Source: Salibacterium salarium
Lineage (GTDB): Bacteria; Bacillota; Bacilli; Bacillales; Marinococcaceae
Direction: 5' to 3'
DNA length: 64,000 bases
Assembly (NCBI RefSeq): GCF_030813635.1
Contig: NZ_JAUSUM010000003.1
Coordinates: 186,001 to 250,000 of the forward strand
Part shown: piece by piece, positions 1-9,076 of the stretch
Layout of the letters: each line of letters begins with the position of its first letter
How positions within the stretch are numbered: position 1 is the stretch's first letter
Position numbers and translations under genes: made by a program
Notes under the pieces: model-generated
What the model was told of the DNA's origin: nothing
Seen by the model: the letters and a program-made list of their open reading frames with translations, nothing else
Databases searched by the model: none

Positions 1-510
1 CCTGAAATCAGCTTGACCTGGATAATTGGTTCCATCTGCAAACCACAGGCTTACTATTTTAGAATCGACTTCTTTAGCAATATCCACGCATTCCAACAGA
101 TGGTCCGTTGCTTTTTGACGAATGGACGCATCCACATTTGTTACACTTCCGAACTTGTAATCATTGTCTTGAAACAAATTCGGGTTTACCGCTCCTATTG
201 ATAAATCAAGGCTTTCCGCATGAGATTTTAACGCTTTGTAATCGTCTACTTTATCCCATGGAATATGAATGGCTACCGAAGGACTCGTTCCTGTAAATTT
301 ATGAACTTGGGCAGCATCTTCAAATTTTTCAAACGGATCTCTTGGCACTCCTTCTTGTTCAAAAACTTTAAAACGTGTACCCGAATCTCCAAATCCCCAC
401 GAAGGCGTTTCCACTTTTAACTGTTTTATTTTGGATTTAACTTTTTCTATATCAATGCCCCGATCCTTTTGTTGTTCTTCAAATAGTGCATAATGTTTAT
501 CAGTCATCAT
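1..510 (-). CDS. rhaI: L-rhamnose isomerase, N-terminal part (cut by window edge)
   Basis: Only the first 170 codons are inside the window; the gene continues past position 1. The product should convert L-rhamnose to L-rhamnulose in the cytoplasm, the first step of rhamnose breakdown. The N-terminus (MMTDKHYALFEEQQ) and the segment ETPSWGFGDSGTRFKVF followed by SVAIHIPWDK and SLWFADGTNYPG fit the RhaI-type (Pseudomonas stutzeri-like) TIM-barrel rhamnose isomerase rather than E. coli RhaA. The ATG is preceded by AAAGG. It is the third gene after RhaEW and the ASRT-like gene in the same direction, which supports the assignment. Catalytic metal ligands lie outside the window, so activity cannot be judged here. 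Confidence 0.85.
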   Translation of the reverse strand, partial: MMTDKHYALFEEQQKDRGIDIEKVKSKIKQLKVETPSWGFGDSGTRFKVFEQEGVPRDPFEKFEDAAQVHKFTGTSPSVAIHIPWDKVDDYKALKSHAESLDLSIGAVNPNLFQDNDYKFGSVTNVDASIRQKATDHLLECVDIAKEVDSKIVSLWFADGTNYPGQADFR

Positions 511-534
511 CTCACAGCCTTTCTATTATCGATT

Positions 535-906
535 CTAAATGGGATAAGCTATGGTACTCATCAGTGCCAGCTCTGGTTGTGTCGAATCAAGCCTGCTATA
601 TTGCACGACAACAGGTTCATTGCTTTGAACTTCTATAGCATAAGGAACATTTTCAGGTATTTTTTCTCCGTCTTTTTCTAGCAAACTAGTACGTATATGC
701 TTTGTTCTTTTGCCCTCAACACCTACTTCTATATTTTCAATTGGAGGTCTGTCTTCAAAAAATATATTAATGTTCAGATATGCCTCTTCCGCATTACAAT
801 TCAACACACAAATCGATTCATGACTTTCTTGAACACCTGTACTATTTGGGGGGATAAACCCATCAGGAATGACCCAATGAGTTTCCCCTGTTTTATTTAC
901 GGACAT
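535..906 (-). CDS. Sensory rhodopsin transducer (ASRT) family protein
   Basis: A 123-residue soluble protein without signal peptide or membrane segment. It closely follows the pattern of Anabaena sensory rhodopsin transducer: W-x-I-x-(D/E)-G-x-IPP near the start, HESICVLN, a beta-strand with NINIFFEDRPP, KRTKHIR, and the end QSNEPVVVQYSRLDSTQPELALMSTIAYP. The family is a beta-sandwich proposed to bind small molecules. No rhodopsin gene is visible here; the gene sits between rhaEW and rhamnose isomerase in one operon, so a role in rhamnose sensing or processing is the natural inference. The start is ATG at 906 because AGGAGGTG lies 6 bases upstream; a longer GTG start would overlap that ribosome site. 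Confidence 0.85.
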   Translation of the reverse strand: MSVNKTGETHWVIPDGFIPPNSTGVQESHESICVLNCNAEEAYLNINIFFEDRPPIENIEVGVEGKRTKHIRTSLLEKDGEKIPENVPYAIEVQSNEPVVVQYSRLDSTQPELALMSTIAYPI

Positions 907-921
907 ATTTTTCACCTCCTA

Positions 922-2991
922 TTATCTTGCAAAAGCAGCTGGAACACCGCCATCTACTGTAATCATGGCTCCTGTCGTTTTCAAAGATTTAGAAGAGGCA
1001 AAAAACGCAATAGCTTCGGCAATATCTTTTGGATAAATATTTACTTTTAACGTGGTTCGTTTACGATAGTGTTCTTCCAACTCATCTGGATCAATACCGT
1101 AAGCCGCTGCCCGTTCATTTCTCCAAGCTGAGGTCCAAATATTTGATCCTTGCAGGACAGCATCCGGCAATATGGAATTCACTCGAATACCGTGCTCCCC
1201 ACCTTCTGCTGCAATGCAACGGGCAAGATGAGCTTCCATTGCTTTTACTGAGCTGTATGCGGACGCATTTTTCCCGGCGTATACCGAGTTTTTCGAACCA
1301 ATAAATACCATACTGCCACCAACGCCTTGTTCTTTCATTTTTTTAAAGGCTTCACGTGCTACCAAGAAGTAGCCTGTACCAAGAACATTCATGTTTAAAT
1401 TCCATTCATCAAGCGTTGTTTCTTCAATCGGACTTGACGTTGCAAGTCCTGCATTATTCACAACAATATCTACTCCACCATACTGCAGAATCGTCTTTTC
1501 ATATGCCTCTTGGACAAGCTCTTCCTTCGTGACATCCACTTTGACTGCCAGTGCCCTGCCTTCACCATATGTTTGATTGAATTCCTCGGCTTTTTCTAGT
1601 GCGCCTTCTTCGTTTAAATCAGCAAGAACAACGTGTGCCCCGTCGTCGAGCAGTTCTTTTGCAGCGGCACTCCCAATACCACCAGCGCCGCCGGTGATGA
1701 ACGCTACATCACGAGAGAATTCTGCTTCCGGTGGAGCAAGTGATAATTTATACAACTCCAAAGGCCAGTATTCTATATTATACGATTCATTTTCATTCAA
1801 AGATACAAAGTTTCCAAGAGCCGTACTTCCCTTCATAACCTCAATCGCACGATGATATAAATCACCACTAACGTTCGCCATTTTAAGGTTCTTTCCGGAG
1901 TTAACCATCCCAATACCAGGGATTAAAATAACCCGAGGTGCTGTTTCAGACATTTCATCGCCTTCATTTTTGTTTCTTTCAAAATAGTTCTTGTATTCTT
2001 CTTTAAAAGAGGCGACTGTTTGTTGAATTTTTTCGGTCAATGCTGTTACATTTTCTTCTTGGGGGTTCCAGTCGATAAACAGCGGTGTTCGTTTTGTATG
2101 CACCAAATGGTCAGGGCAAGCCGCACCCACTTGTGATAATTCCAGTGCATCATTGCTGTTCACAAATTCCAGCACATTTTCATCATCTGAATATGTCAGT
2201 AACATTTTCTTGTCATCGCTTACTTCTCCACGGATGGTAGGTAAGATCTGCGCCAGCACTTCTTTACGTTTTTCCGCTGGTAAAGATTGATATTTTTGCC
2301 CTCCAAAAGTGTTCGTCTGTTCCATTTTTTTCATTAAGTAAGATTCAGCCTCTTGAATAACTGAAATCGTTGTATCGTAACTTTCTTTCGACGTTTCACC
2401 CCATGTCACTAATCCGTGTTTTTCCATGAGCACCAATTCTGCATTTGGATTGTTTTTCACTCCGTCGGCAATCATTTTAGAAAGGGAAAATCCAGGACGT
2501 ACGTATGGTACCCAGACAAAACGATCTCCGAAGATTTCTTCAGCGACATTTTTACCATTATCTGCGCAACAAATACTGATAATAGCATCTGGATGAGTAT
2601 GATCAACATGTTTAAACGGAAGAAAGGCATGTAAAAGCGTTTCAATGGAAGAACGAGGATGTTTACTATCCATCATACAATGAGATAAGTAATCGACCAT
2701 TTCTTCGTCGCTCATTTCTTCTCTATCCAATAACGGACGGATGTCATCCATACGTAAACTAGTGAAATGTTTACCCCCCATTGTAGCAAGATCCGATCCG
2801 CTTCCTTTGACCCACATGACCTCCACGTCACGACCGCGGAAATCTTTTTCAGTTGTTTTAATAGAAGTATTCCCTCCACCAAAATTTGCAACCGAACGAT
2901 CAGATCCTAACAAATTTGAGCGATAAACCAATTCATCGAGCGTAGAGTTCATTGTTCCAGCATTTTTTTCATTCCAAAGATTTTTTGTCAT
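922..2991 (-). CDS. rhaEW: Bifunctional rhamnulose-1-P aldolase / L-lactaldehyde dehydrogenase
   Basis: A 689-residue fusion. Residues about 1-400 are a class II aldolase/adducin-type domain with HVDHTHPDA (His131, His133) and a further metal-ligand candidate His192 in KHGL. Residues about 425-689 are a short-chain dehydrogenase with TGGAGGIG (433-440), NNAG (512-515), Ser566 and Tyr579-x3-Lys583. The family splits rhamnulose-1-phosphate to dihydroxyacetone phosphate and L-lactaldehyde and oxidises or reduces the latter. ATG at 2991 is chosen because GGAGGT is 5 bases upstream; the in-frame TTG at 2997 falls inside that site. The ASRT-like gene starts 15 bases downstream, so the genes are cotranscribed. 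Confidence 0.9.
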   Translation of the reverse strand: MTKNLWNEKNAGTMNSTLDELVYRSNLLGSDRSVANFGGGNTSIKTTEKDFRGRDVEVMWVKGSGSDLATMGGKHFTSLRMDDIRPLLDREEMSDEEMVDYLSHCMMDSKHPRSSIETLLHAFLPFKHVDHTHPDAIISICCADNGKNVAEEIFGDRFVWVPYVRPGFSLSKMIADGVKNNPNAELVLMEKHGLVTWGETSKESYDTTISVIQEAESYLMKKMEQTNTFGGQKYQSLPAEKRKEVLAQILPTIRGEVSDDKKMLLTYSDDENVLEFVNSNDALELSQVGAACPDHLVHTKRTPLFIDWNPQEENVTALTEKIQQTVASFKEEYKNYFERNKNEGDEMSETAPRVILIPGIGMVNSGKNLKMANVSGDLYHRAIEVMKGSTALGNFVSLNENESYNIEYWPLELYKLSLAPPEAEFSRDVAFITGGAGGIGSAAAKELLDDGAHVVLADLNEEGALEKAEEFNQTYGEGRALAVKVDVTKEELVQEAYEKTILQYGGVDIVVNNAGLATSSPIEETTLDEWNLNMNVLGTGYFLVAREAFKKMKEQGVGGSMVFIGSKNSVYAGKNASAYSSVKAMEAHLARCIAAEGGEHGIRVNSILPDAVLQGSNIWTSAWRNERAAAYGIDPDELEEHYRKRTTLKVNIYPKDIAEAIAFFASSKSLKTTGAMITVDGGVPAAFAR

Positions 2992-3070
2992 CTTCAACCT
3001 CCACTTTTATATTTTCTATTTCTATAATAACAAATTTGGTTTTATTTTTGAATATATTTATTTTATTTTT

Positions 3071-3084
3071 TGTTAACGTTTACA
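3071..3084. promoter_or_regulatory. cre-like catabolite site upstream of rha operon
   Basis: TGTTAACGTTTACA matches the CcpA cre consensus TGWAANCGNTNWCA with one mismatch (position 4). It lies between the divergent rhaEW and SDR genes, 80 bases before the rhaEW start. It could equally be the operator of a LacI-family rhamnose regulator. Confidence 0.5.
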
Positions 3085-3208
3085 AATTAATTTAAGTCAC
3101 TTTCTATTAAAAAATCAAAAGACAACAAAGATAAACATAATATTGTGATATGATTTATAGTAAGAACAATAAATGGTAATAAATAGAGTGAAGAAAGGAG
3201 TTAGTATA

Positions 3209-3988
3209 ATGTTTGCAGATTCATTACACCCTAAAGTTGCTTTAATAACGGGTGGCGGCTCCGGCATCGGTCGTGCAACAGCTCACTTGTTTGCAAAAGC
3301 AGGAATACAAGTTGGTATCTTAGATAAAAATATCCATAAAGCTGCAGAAACAAAAAAAGAAATAGAACAAGTTGGAGGGAACGCGATAGCAATTGAAGCA
3401 GATTTCAATTATCCAAACCAGCTAAAACAAGGTTTTGACCAACTTATTGAACATTTCGGCAGACTTGATATTCTTTTTGCCAACGGCGGTATAGCTGGTG
3501 TAATGGCTCCAATAGAAACAATGGAAGTAGAAGAGTGGGATCAAACTATAAACACTGATTTAAGAGGAACCTTTTTATCTGTCAAATACGCTATTCCCTT
3601 CTTAAAGAAACGAGGAGGGAGTATTATTATTACCAGTTCTATGAGTGGAAATAGAGTTTTTTCTCAAACTGGATTTACTGCCTATAGTACTGCAAAAGCA
3701 GGTCAAGTTGCTTTTATGAAGATGGCTGCCCAAGAACTCTCCTCATACCACATTAGAGTTAATGCCGTTTGTCCTGGAGGCGTAAAAACAGATTTTAAAC
3801 ATAGTCTGGAGCGAACGTCAGAACTTGAGACATTTAGAAATGACCAAGGATTCACTAAAAAGTCGTTTTCTAACCCTGCGAAACCGGAACAAATCTCTGA
3901 GTTAGTGCTTTTTTTAGCATCTGATCACGCTTCACACATTACTGGAACGGATATATCCATAGACGGAGGGGAGTCATTGGGAATTTAA
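3209..3988 (+). CDS. SDR family oxidoreductase
   Basis: A 259-residue classical short-chain dehydrogenase. Visible motifs are TGGGSGIG (14-21) for NAD(P) binding, the variant ANGG in place of NNAG (91-94), catalytic Ser143/144, Tyr159-x3-Lys163, and the PGG loop after beta-6. It reads divergently from the rhamnose operon across an intergenic region with a cre-like site, so it may act on rhamnose, a rhamnose-derived aldehyde or a pectin-derived sugar, but the substrate cannot be read from the sequence. ATG at 3209 is chosen because AAGGAG is positioned correctly; the upstream in-frame ATG lacks a ribosome site. Confidence 0.8.
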   Translation: MFADSLHPKVALITGGGSGIGRATAHLFAKAGIQVGILDKNIHKAAETKKEIEQVGGNAIAIEADFNYPNQLKQGFDQLIEHFGRLDILFANGGIAGVMAPIETMEVEEWDQTINTDLRGTFLSVKYAIPFLKKRGGSIIITSSMSGNRVFSQTGFTAYSTAKAGQVAFMKMAAQELSSYHIRVNAVCPGGVKTDFKHSLERTSELETFRNDQGFTKKSFSNPAKPEQISELVLFLASDHASHITGTDISIDGGESLGI

Positions 3989-3992
3989 TAAA

Positions 3993-4022
3993 TCTCCCTA
4001 ATCAGTCACACGATTAGGGAGA
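3993..4022. terminator. Bidirectional stem-loop between SDR and response regulator
   Basis: TCTCCCTAATC pairs perfectly with GATTAGGGAGA (11 bp) across an 8-base loop. It sits between the two convergent genes and overlaps the last codons of the response regulator; the minus side is followed by a weak T-rich stretch. Confidence 0.65.
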
Positions 4023-5657
4023 ACTTCCTTCCGTAGTTCTCTTCTGGATTAACTCCGTTGGGGTATATCCCGTATGTTTTTTAAAAATCGTCGAAAAATA
4101 AGCCGGATTGCCATAGCCTACATTTTCCGATATTTCATACATCAAATGATGACCTTCTTGTATCATATTCTTCGCTTTTTCCATTCGGATTCTCGTTAAA
4201 TAATCTTTAAAAGGCTCTCCAACGACACTCTTAAAAATCCTTCCGAGATAATTACGTGATATATAAAGTTCTTCTGCTAAGTCGTGCAGTGTGATATTTT
4301 CATGCAGCCTCTCCTGTACAAAATCAATCATTTGTTCAACAATTTGACGATGCTTAAGGTTTTCATCCCATTTTTGATGGTGACATATTTCCATAACAAT
4401 CTCTTTTAAACGTACAGATAATTCCTCCCAAGATTGCTTTGTAGACAGTTCTTCATAGATATCAAAATCACCCGGAAACATATCACTAATGCGAATACCT
4501 ATATCAAAAAGAGAATACGTCATCATCGTCCACATTTCTATCCCCAAATGTACAGCTGAGGGCTGATGAAACGGTTGATTGGACAACCTTTCAAACAAAG
4601 AATTCATAACAGCACATGCTCTCTCTTCATCTGCGTACCGAATAGCATCCGATAGTTTTTGATTGATTTCAATCGAATCGGCTAATAAAGTTATACGCTT
4701 AGACTGCTCTTTTTCTCTCATAGATACTTCATTATTATCATTAAAAGACATCCCATTTGATGCCGATTCTGGAAGGTTTTCAATCGCCTCTTTTGTAGAG
4801 TGACTGATTTCTTTCCAGTTTTGCTTCACTTGACCTGAAGTAATGACGACATCGACTTGTAAATATGTTTTTATACTTTGCTCTAGGTCACGTATGAGTG
4901 CTAGAATATCTTCATTGTTTCTAGTATCTATTTTTGGTACATGGATGAACAGCGCAGCCTGATGGGTGTGAAACTCAACAAAATGAAAATCGTCGAACCA
5001 TTGTTGCGCAGCTTCTTTAATAACATTATTGGAGGCAAAACGAAATAAGTACCAATCTTTTTGAAAAAGGTCTGATCTCTCCAGCTGTTTCGTATAAGCA
5101 ATAAGCACTGTGACATGGTCTTTATTATTCCACTGTTTAATATAATCATCAGCTAATTCGGGCACATCTTTAACTACATTCGTCCCGGTAATAAGGGACT
5201 TTATCCACTCTTTTTCAATGACCGGTTCATATAGCTGTACTTTTTCTCGAAGTCCGGCAAATTCCAATTTCTCCATTTTTCGCTCTTCCAGCCGTCCAAT
5301 TACTTTTGTTAACACTTCCTCAATCGTAGTTCTTGAAGCAGGCTTGGATAAATAATCATCTATACTCAAGCGCATGGCCTTACGGGCATATTCAAAATCA
5401 CTATAACCACTTAAAATAATGACTTTGCCATCATAACCCTCTTGCCTTAATTCCTCTATCATATCCAAACCATTTTTAACCGGCATATAAATATCCGTGA
5501 TAATTAAATCAGGCTCTGTCTCTCGAACCAACATGCTCCCGGCCTCTCCGTTTTTAGCTTCCCCACCCCATTCACAATCCAATGTTTCCCACGGAATAAT
5601 CTTTTTCATTCCTCTGAGTACACTGTCATCATCATCAATAATCACGACCTTCCACAT
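4014..5657 (-). CDS. YesN-like response regulator with AraC output domain
   Basis: A 547-residue transcription factor. Residues 1-120 form a CheY-like receiver (VVIIDDDDSVLRGM, phospho-acceptor in LIITDIYMP, K in SKPA). The middle is a long variable region, and the last 100 residues are an AraC-type double helix-turn-helix (LHDLAEELYISRNYLGRIFK, then GYGNPAYFSTIFKKHTGYTP). It overlaps the histidine kinase gene by 23 bases, with AAAGGAGG before its ATG, so the two form one two-component system. By position and family it should activate the neighbouring ABC importer and glycoside hydrolase genes. It resembles B. subtilis YesN, but the family has many paralogues. Confidence 0.9.
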   Translation of the reverse strand: MWKVVIIDDDDSVLRGMKKIIPWETLDCEWGGEAKNGEAGSMLVRETEPDLIITDIYMPVKNGLDMIEELRQEGYDGKVIILSGYSDFEYARKAMRLSIDDYLSKPASRTTIEEVLTKVIGRLEERKMEKLEFAGLREKVQLYEPVIEKEWIKSLITGTNVVKDVPELADDYIKQWNNKDHVTVLIAYTKQLERSDLFQKDWYLFRFASNNVIKEAAQQWFDDFHFVEFHTHQAALFIHVPKIDTRNNEDILALIRDLEQSIKTYLQVDVVITSGQVKQNWKEISHSTKEAIENLPESASNGMSFNDNNEVSMREKEQSKRITLLADSIEINQKLSDAIRYADEERACAVMNSLFERLSNQPFHQPSAVHLGIEMWTMMTYSLFDIGIRISDMFPGDFDIYEELSTKQSWEELSVRLKEIVMEICHHQKWDENLKHRQIVEQMIDFVQERLHENITLHDLAEELYISRNYLGRIFKSVVGEPFKDYLTRIRMEKAKNMIQEGHHLMYEISENVGYGNPAYFSTIFKKHTGYTPTELIQKRTTEGSSP

Positions 5658-7440
5658 CTCTGTCCTTCCTCCTTTCCAAATGCACTACATCGCTTTGTTC
5701 AAAAAATGCTTTATCCGTTATCTTAGGAATAGTTATTCTTACCGTTGTTCCTCCCGTATCATTACTATACAAAGAGACATTAGCTAAATAACCAAAGTAC
5801 ACATGTAAACGATCGTTTACATTTTTGATTCCATACCCACCCGTATCGGAGTGAGACGTGTTCGTATTCATATGTTGAATACCTTTGCCATTATCAATCA
5901 GTTCAAAAACGAGGTCATGTTCATTTTCCATTACATTCAGTTGAATAAAGCTATCCTTGGAATCCGGAAAACCATGGATAATAGAATTTTCTACAAAAGG
6001 CTGCAACGTTAATTTTGGAATAAGGTAACGAAACATGCCTTCCCCTTCATTGATTTCATAAGAAAGGGTATCTTCCATTTTTATCTTTTGCAGTTCCAAA
6101 TAATGACGCAAATAGTCCAATTCGTTTTGGACTGTTATAATACTTTCCCCTTTGGATAACCCAATACGCAGCATTTTCCCCAACAATTCCATCATTCTGC
6201 TCATATCATCATCTCCACGTTCGATAGCACGCCAATTTAATTGATCGAGCGTGTTATACAGAAAATGAGGATTGATATTTGCCTGTAATGCTTTAATCTC
6301 CGCTTTTCGCTGCCGGCGGTTTTTATCAATTAAAGATTGATAAAGTAGTTCACTTCGGTGTATAAGCTGGCGATACCCTTGAAACAACTGTCCGAATTCA
6401 TTTTTATAATCAGTAGGCAATTCTCCGGATATATCATGTAGTGGATATTTATTCAAAACTTTCGTCAAATACATAATCGGATTGGTGAATTTTTTTGTGA
6501 GATACAGGGTTGCAAGTAACGCAACAATAATGGAAATCGTCCCAATAATAGTAAGCCAACCAGCAATTTCTCTTCCCCCTTCTGTAAGCTCCTCCATTGG
6601 TGTAATCTCTATAAATGTCCAATCCGTACCCGGAATAGCTGTTGATACGACTAAATGATTTCCCTCCCTACTTGCTTGATTAGAGAACCCTTGCTCTTCT
6701 TGAAAACGCACAGCGGTTTCTTGGAGATATTCTTGTGTATCCTCCGGTATAGAAATCGACGTTGTACGTGACAAAACGGATGTTTCTCCATCAAGCAAGA
6801 TTAGTCTTGAATGATCGCTTCTTTCCTGCATCCATTCTTCAATATAAGAAGTACTGATATTTAACACTAATACAGCCTGTCGGTCCCCTCGAGCTGAATA
6901 AACGTTTCTGCCGTAACTCATTACGTTTTCCGTATCAAAATCAAAGTATAACTGTATCTCTCTCTCATCAAGCCATCCAGAACTAGTATTATTAAGCTTT
7001 TTAGACCAGCCTTCCTCCAGCATGGATAACGGTTTATATTGAACTGGATGAGGGCCATTACTTGGCGGTTGTTCCATATAAATAGAAACAGAATGAAGGC
7101 CGGGAACACTATAAGTGATATTAGAAAAATCTAAATTTACCGATGAACGAAGACGACGGTCTTCTTGTGAATTACCTTGGTTTGATACTCGAAGTAAATT
7201 TTGGAAAGCATTCTGACGTGACATACCAATCGATGTCTCGTGATAATTATCCAATTCACTGCTCAAATCTTCACTTAAGAGATTCAACTTTTCTTCTTGA
7301 TGTTTTAAGGTTGTATTTATACTTTCTCTCGTTGACAGATGATAGGTGACATATATAATGACGACTAAAAGAACGGTCACAAACAGAAAGAAACTGATAA
7401 AAAATATATTTCTGATTTTGTATTTCTTAAATATCTCCAT
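5635..7440 (-). CDS. YesM-like sensor histidine kinase
   Basis: A 601-residue membrane kinase of the HisKA_7TM-less YesM type. There is one membrane segment near the N-terminus (about 12-32), an extracellular dCache-like sensor of roughly 250 residues, a second membrane segment (about 290-310), a HAMP-like linker, then the His_kinase motif NPHFLYNTLDQLNW with the phospho-accepting His, and an HATPase domain (VENSIIHGF, DNGKGI, GYGIKNVNDRL). The partner response regulator overlaps its 3' end. The outside sensor probably detects a sugar or a sugar-loaded binding protein. The ribosome site before the ATG is GGGGA-like and modest. Confidence 0.9.
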   Translation of the reverse strand: MEIFKKYKIRNIFFISFFLFVTVLLVVIIYVTYHLSTRESINTTLKHQEEKLNLLSEDLSSELDNYHETSIGMSRQNAFQNLLRVSNQGNSQEDRRLRSSVNLDFSNITYSVPGLHSVSIYMEQPPSNGPHPVQYKPLSMLEEGWSKKLNNTSSGWLDEREIQLYFDFDTENVMSYGRNVYSARGDRQAVLVLNISTSYIEEWMQERSDHSRLILLDGETSVLSRTTSISIPEDTQEYLQETAVRFQEEQGFSNQASREGNHLVVSTAIPGTDWTFIEITPMEELTEGGREIAGWLTIIGTISIIVALLATLYLTKKFTNPIMYLTKVLNKYPLHDISGELPTDYKNEFGQLFQGYRQLIHRSELLYQSLIDKNRRQRKAEIKALQANINPHFLYNTLDQLNWRAIERGDDDMSRMMELLGKMLRIGLSKGESIITVQNELDYLRHYLELQKIKMEDTLSYEINEGEGMFRYLIPKLTLQPFVENSIIHGFPDSKDSFIQLNVMENEHDLVFELIDNGKGIQHMNTNTSHSDTGGYGIKNVNDRLHVYFGYLANVSLYSNDTGGTTVRITIPKITDKAFFEQSDVVHLERRKDRDVEGRDY

Positions 7441-7463
7441 CGCCCAGTCCCCGCACTCATTAT

Positions 7464-7481
7464 TATGATACCGCTATCATA
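7464..7481. promoter_or_regulatory. Palindrome / cre-like site upstream of yesM-yesN pair
   Basis: TATGATA-CCGC-TATCATA is a perfect 7-bp inverted repeat, and its core TGATACCGCTATCA matches the cre consensus with one mismatch. It lies 24 bases before the histidine kinase start, so it could control the two-component system. Confidence 0.45.
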
Positions 7482-7508
7482 TATTAATTTAATCATACCT
7501 TATATGGC

Positions 7509-7540
7509 AAAAAAGGAGAAGACAAGTTGTCTCTCCTTTT
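7509..7540 (-). terminator. Terminator of the ABC importer operon
   Basis: On the minus strand AAAAGGAG-AGACAA pairs with TTGTCT-CTCCTTTT (one bulged base) and is followed by TTTTTT. It ends the solute-binding/permease/DUF624 unit and separates it from the two-component genes. Confidence 0.8.
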
Positions 7541-7558
7541 GATTTCATTTTATTTATC

Positions 7559-8194
7559 TCAAATTGTATCAGGCTGCAGGCCTGATTTCTTGAAAACTTT
7601 CAAGCATATATTCATAATCACAGCTGCCGGAAGACTTGCTCCATAAAACACCATAACTCCCGGAAACATGATAAATAATGCGGTAATGAGAGCCATGGTA
7701 ATAACTAAAAAAAACACATATTGCAAGTTTGCAACTCCTAATAATAACGAATAACGAATAGATTCTTTTACGTTTGCTTTCATATGAGAACGGACAGGAA
7801 AGATTAACAAAATAATAAGGACAAATAAAGAAACGACAGCGATAAGAATAAATCGCGGAATCATACTTGTATCTAGTTCCATCATTGATCGACCGCTCAA
7901 ATAAAGCAAAGCACTACCCCAAATGATAATAACCCCAAGAACATTCGCCGGTACAAATTCTTTTTTAAACGTGTCCTTAAACAAGGTGAACAGAGAAGCC
8001 GTGTCTTCCGCGATAAGTCCTTTTGACAAAAATGCTTGTCGTAACACTGTAAATGCTGCTGCCAAGGCGGGGGCCCATCCAAAAATACCGAGCCCCAATA
8101 CAGTAAACATCACCCAAAACAGGTTAATCGTAGCAAGCCTGGCTAGCCATTCGCATATGGAAAAAGCACCGTCTCCCAACTTTCGAACATTCAT
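7559..8194 (-). CDS. YesL-type DUF624 membrane protein
   Basis: A 211-residue integral membrane protein with about five hydrophobic segments. The start FSICEWLARLATINLFWVMFTVLGLGIFGWAPALAAAFTVLR is the DUF624 signature region. Family members such as B. subtilis YesL are usually encoded with YesMN-type regulators and CUT1 sugar ABC importers, as here, but their biochemical role is not established. It starts 22 bases after the second permease gene, with AAAAGGAG before the ATG, and is the last gene of the importer operon. Confidence 0.85.
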   Translation of the reverse strand: MNVRKLGDGAFSICEWLARLATINLFWVMFTVLGLGIFGWAPALAAAFTVLRQAFLSKGLIAEDTASLFTLFKDTFKKEFVPANVLGVIIIWGSALLYLSGRSMMELDTSMIPRFILIAVVSLFVLIILLIFPVRSHMKANVKESIRYSLLLGVANLQYVFFLVITMALITALFIMFPGVMVFYGASLPAAVIMNICLKVFKKSGLQPDTI

Positions 8195-8216
8195 GTGTAT
8201 CTCCTTTTCAGCATCA

Positions 8217-9059
8217 TTATTTTAGACCGGTTGTTGAAATTCCATCCACTAAATACCTTTGGAAAAATAAGAATAGGATGAATTGCGGCAACAAGGATAA
8301 AGAAGACATTGCCAGCAATGGCCCCCATGATGTTCCTGCTTCAGCATCCATAAAATTTCTCAATCCTAGCGAAACCGTTTGGATCTCGACACTATTTAAA
8401 TAAATCAACGGAGTTAAAAAATCATCCCATGACCACATGAATGCAAATATAGCTACAGTAACAAGTGCTGGTTTAAGCAGAGGAAGAACAATTCTCCAAA
8501 ACACACCAAACCTTGAACAGCCATCTATAATCGCTGCTTCATCCAACTCTTTAGGTATCCCCCTTATAAATTGAATCAACAAAAATATGAAAAACGGTGT
8601 GCCACCGAGAAAGTGTGGAACAATCAGCGGATAAAACGTATTCACCCAGTTTAATTGTTGAAACAACAAATATTGAGGTACCAAAATGATTTGAATAGGC
8701 AATAATACAGTCGATATCAAGCAAACAAATAATAGTTTTTTAAATTTAAAATTAATACGTGCAAATCCATAAGCTACGATACTACAAGACATTAACGATC
8801 CAATAACGACCATTCCTGTTACAAACAAGGAGTTTCGAAAGAATACGTCAAATCCGGTTCCTCCAAACCCCTCCCAGCCTTCTGGATAGTTTAACCAATC
8901 CCACTCGATTGGTATTAAAGCAGCCGCATTAGAAAACACTTCCGTCTCCGGCTTCAACGAAGAGCCAAACATCCAAAGAATTGGGTAAAGCATCAGAAAA
9001 CTGAACGCAATGACAAAAATATAATAGATAGCATCCGATAGTCTAGTTTTTTTATTCAT
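8217..9059 (-). CDS. Carbohydrate ABC transporter permease (MalG/YesQ type)
   Basis: A 280-residue inner-membrane permease with six hydrophobic segments. The EAA loop, which contacts the ATPase, reads ELDEAAIIDGCSRFGVFWRIVLPLLKP. The C-terminus LVDGISTTGLK is typical of the CUT1 MalG-type partner. GGGAGGAG precedes the ATG. It works with the frameshifted permease just upstream and the lipoprotein at 10160; no ATPase gene is present, so a shared MsmX-like ATPase encoded elsewhere is expected, as known for such importers in Bacillus. Confidence 0.9.
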   Translation of the reverse strand: MNKKTRLSDAIYYIFVIAFSFLMLYPILWMFGSSLKPETEVFSNAAALIPIEWDWLNYPEGWEGFGGTGFDVFFRNSLFVTGMVVIGSLMSCSIVAYGFARINFKFKKLLFVCLISTVLLPIQIILVPQYLLFQQLNWVNTFYPLIVPHFLGGTPFFIFLLIQFIRGIPKELDEAAIIDGCSRFGVFWRIVLPLLKPALVTVAIFAFMWSWDDFLTPLIYLNSVEIQTVSLGLRNFMDAEAGTSWGPLLAMSSLSLLPQFILFLFFQRYLVDGISTTGLK

Positions 9060-9076
9060 TATTAGCTCCTCCCATC

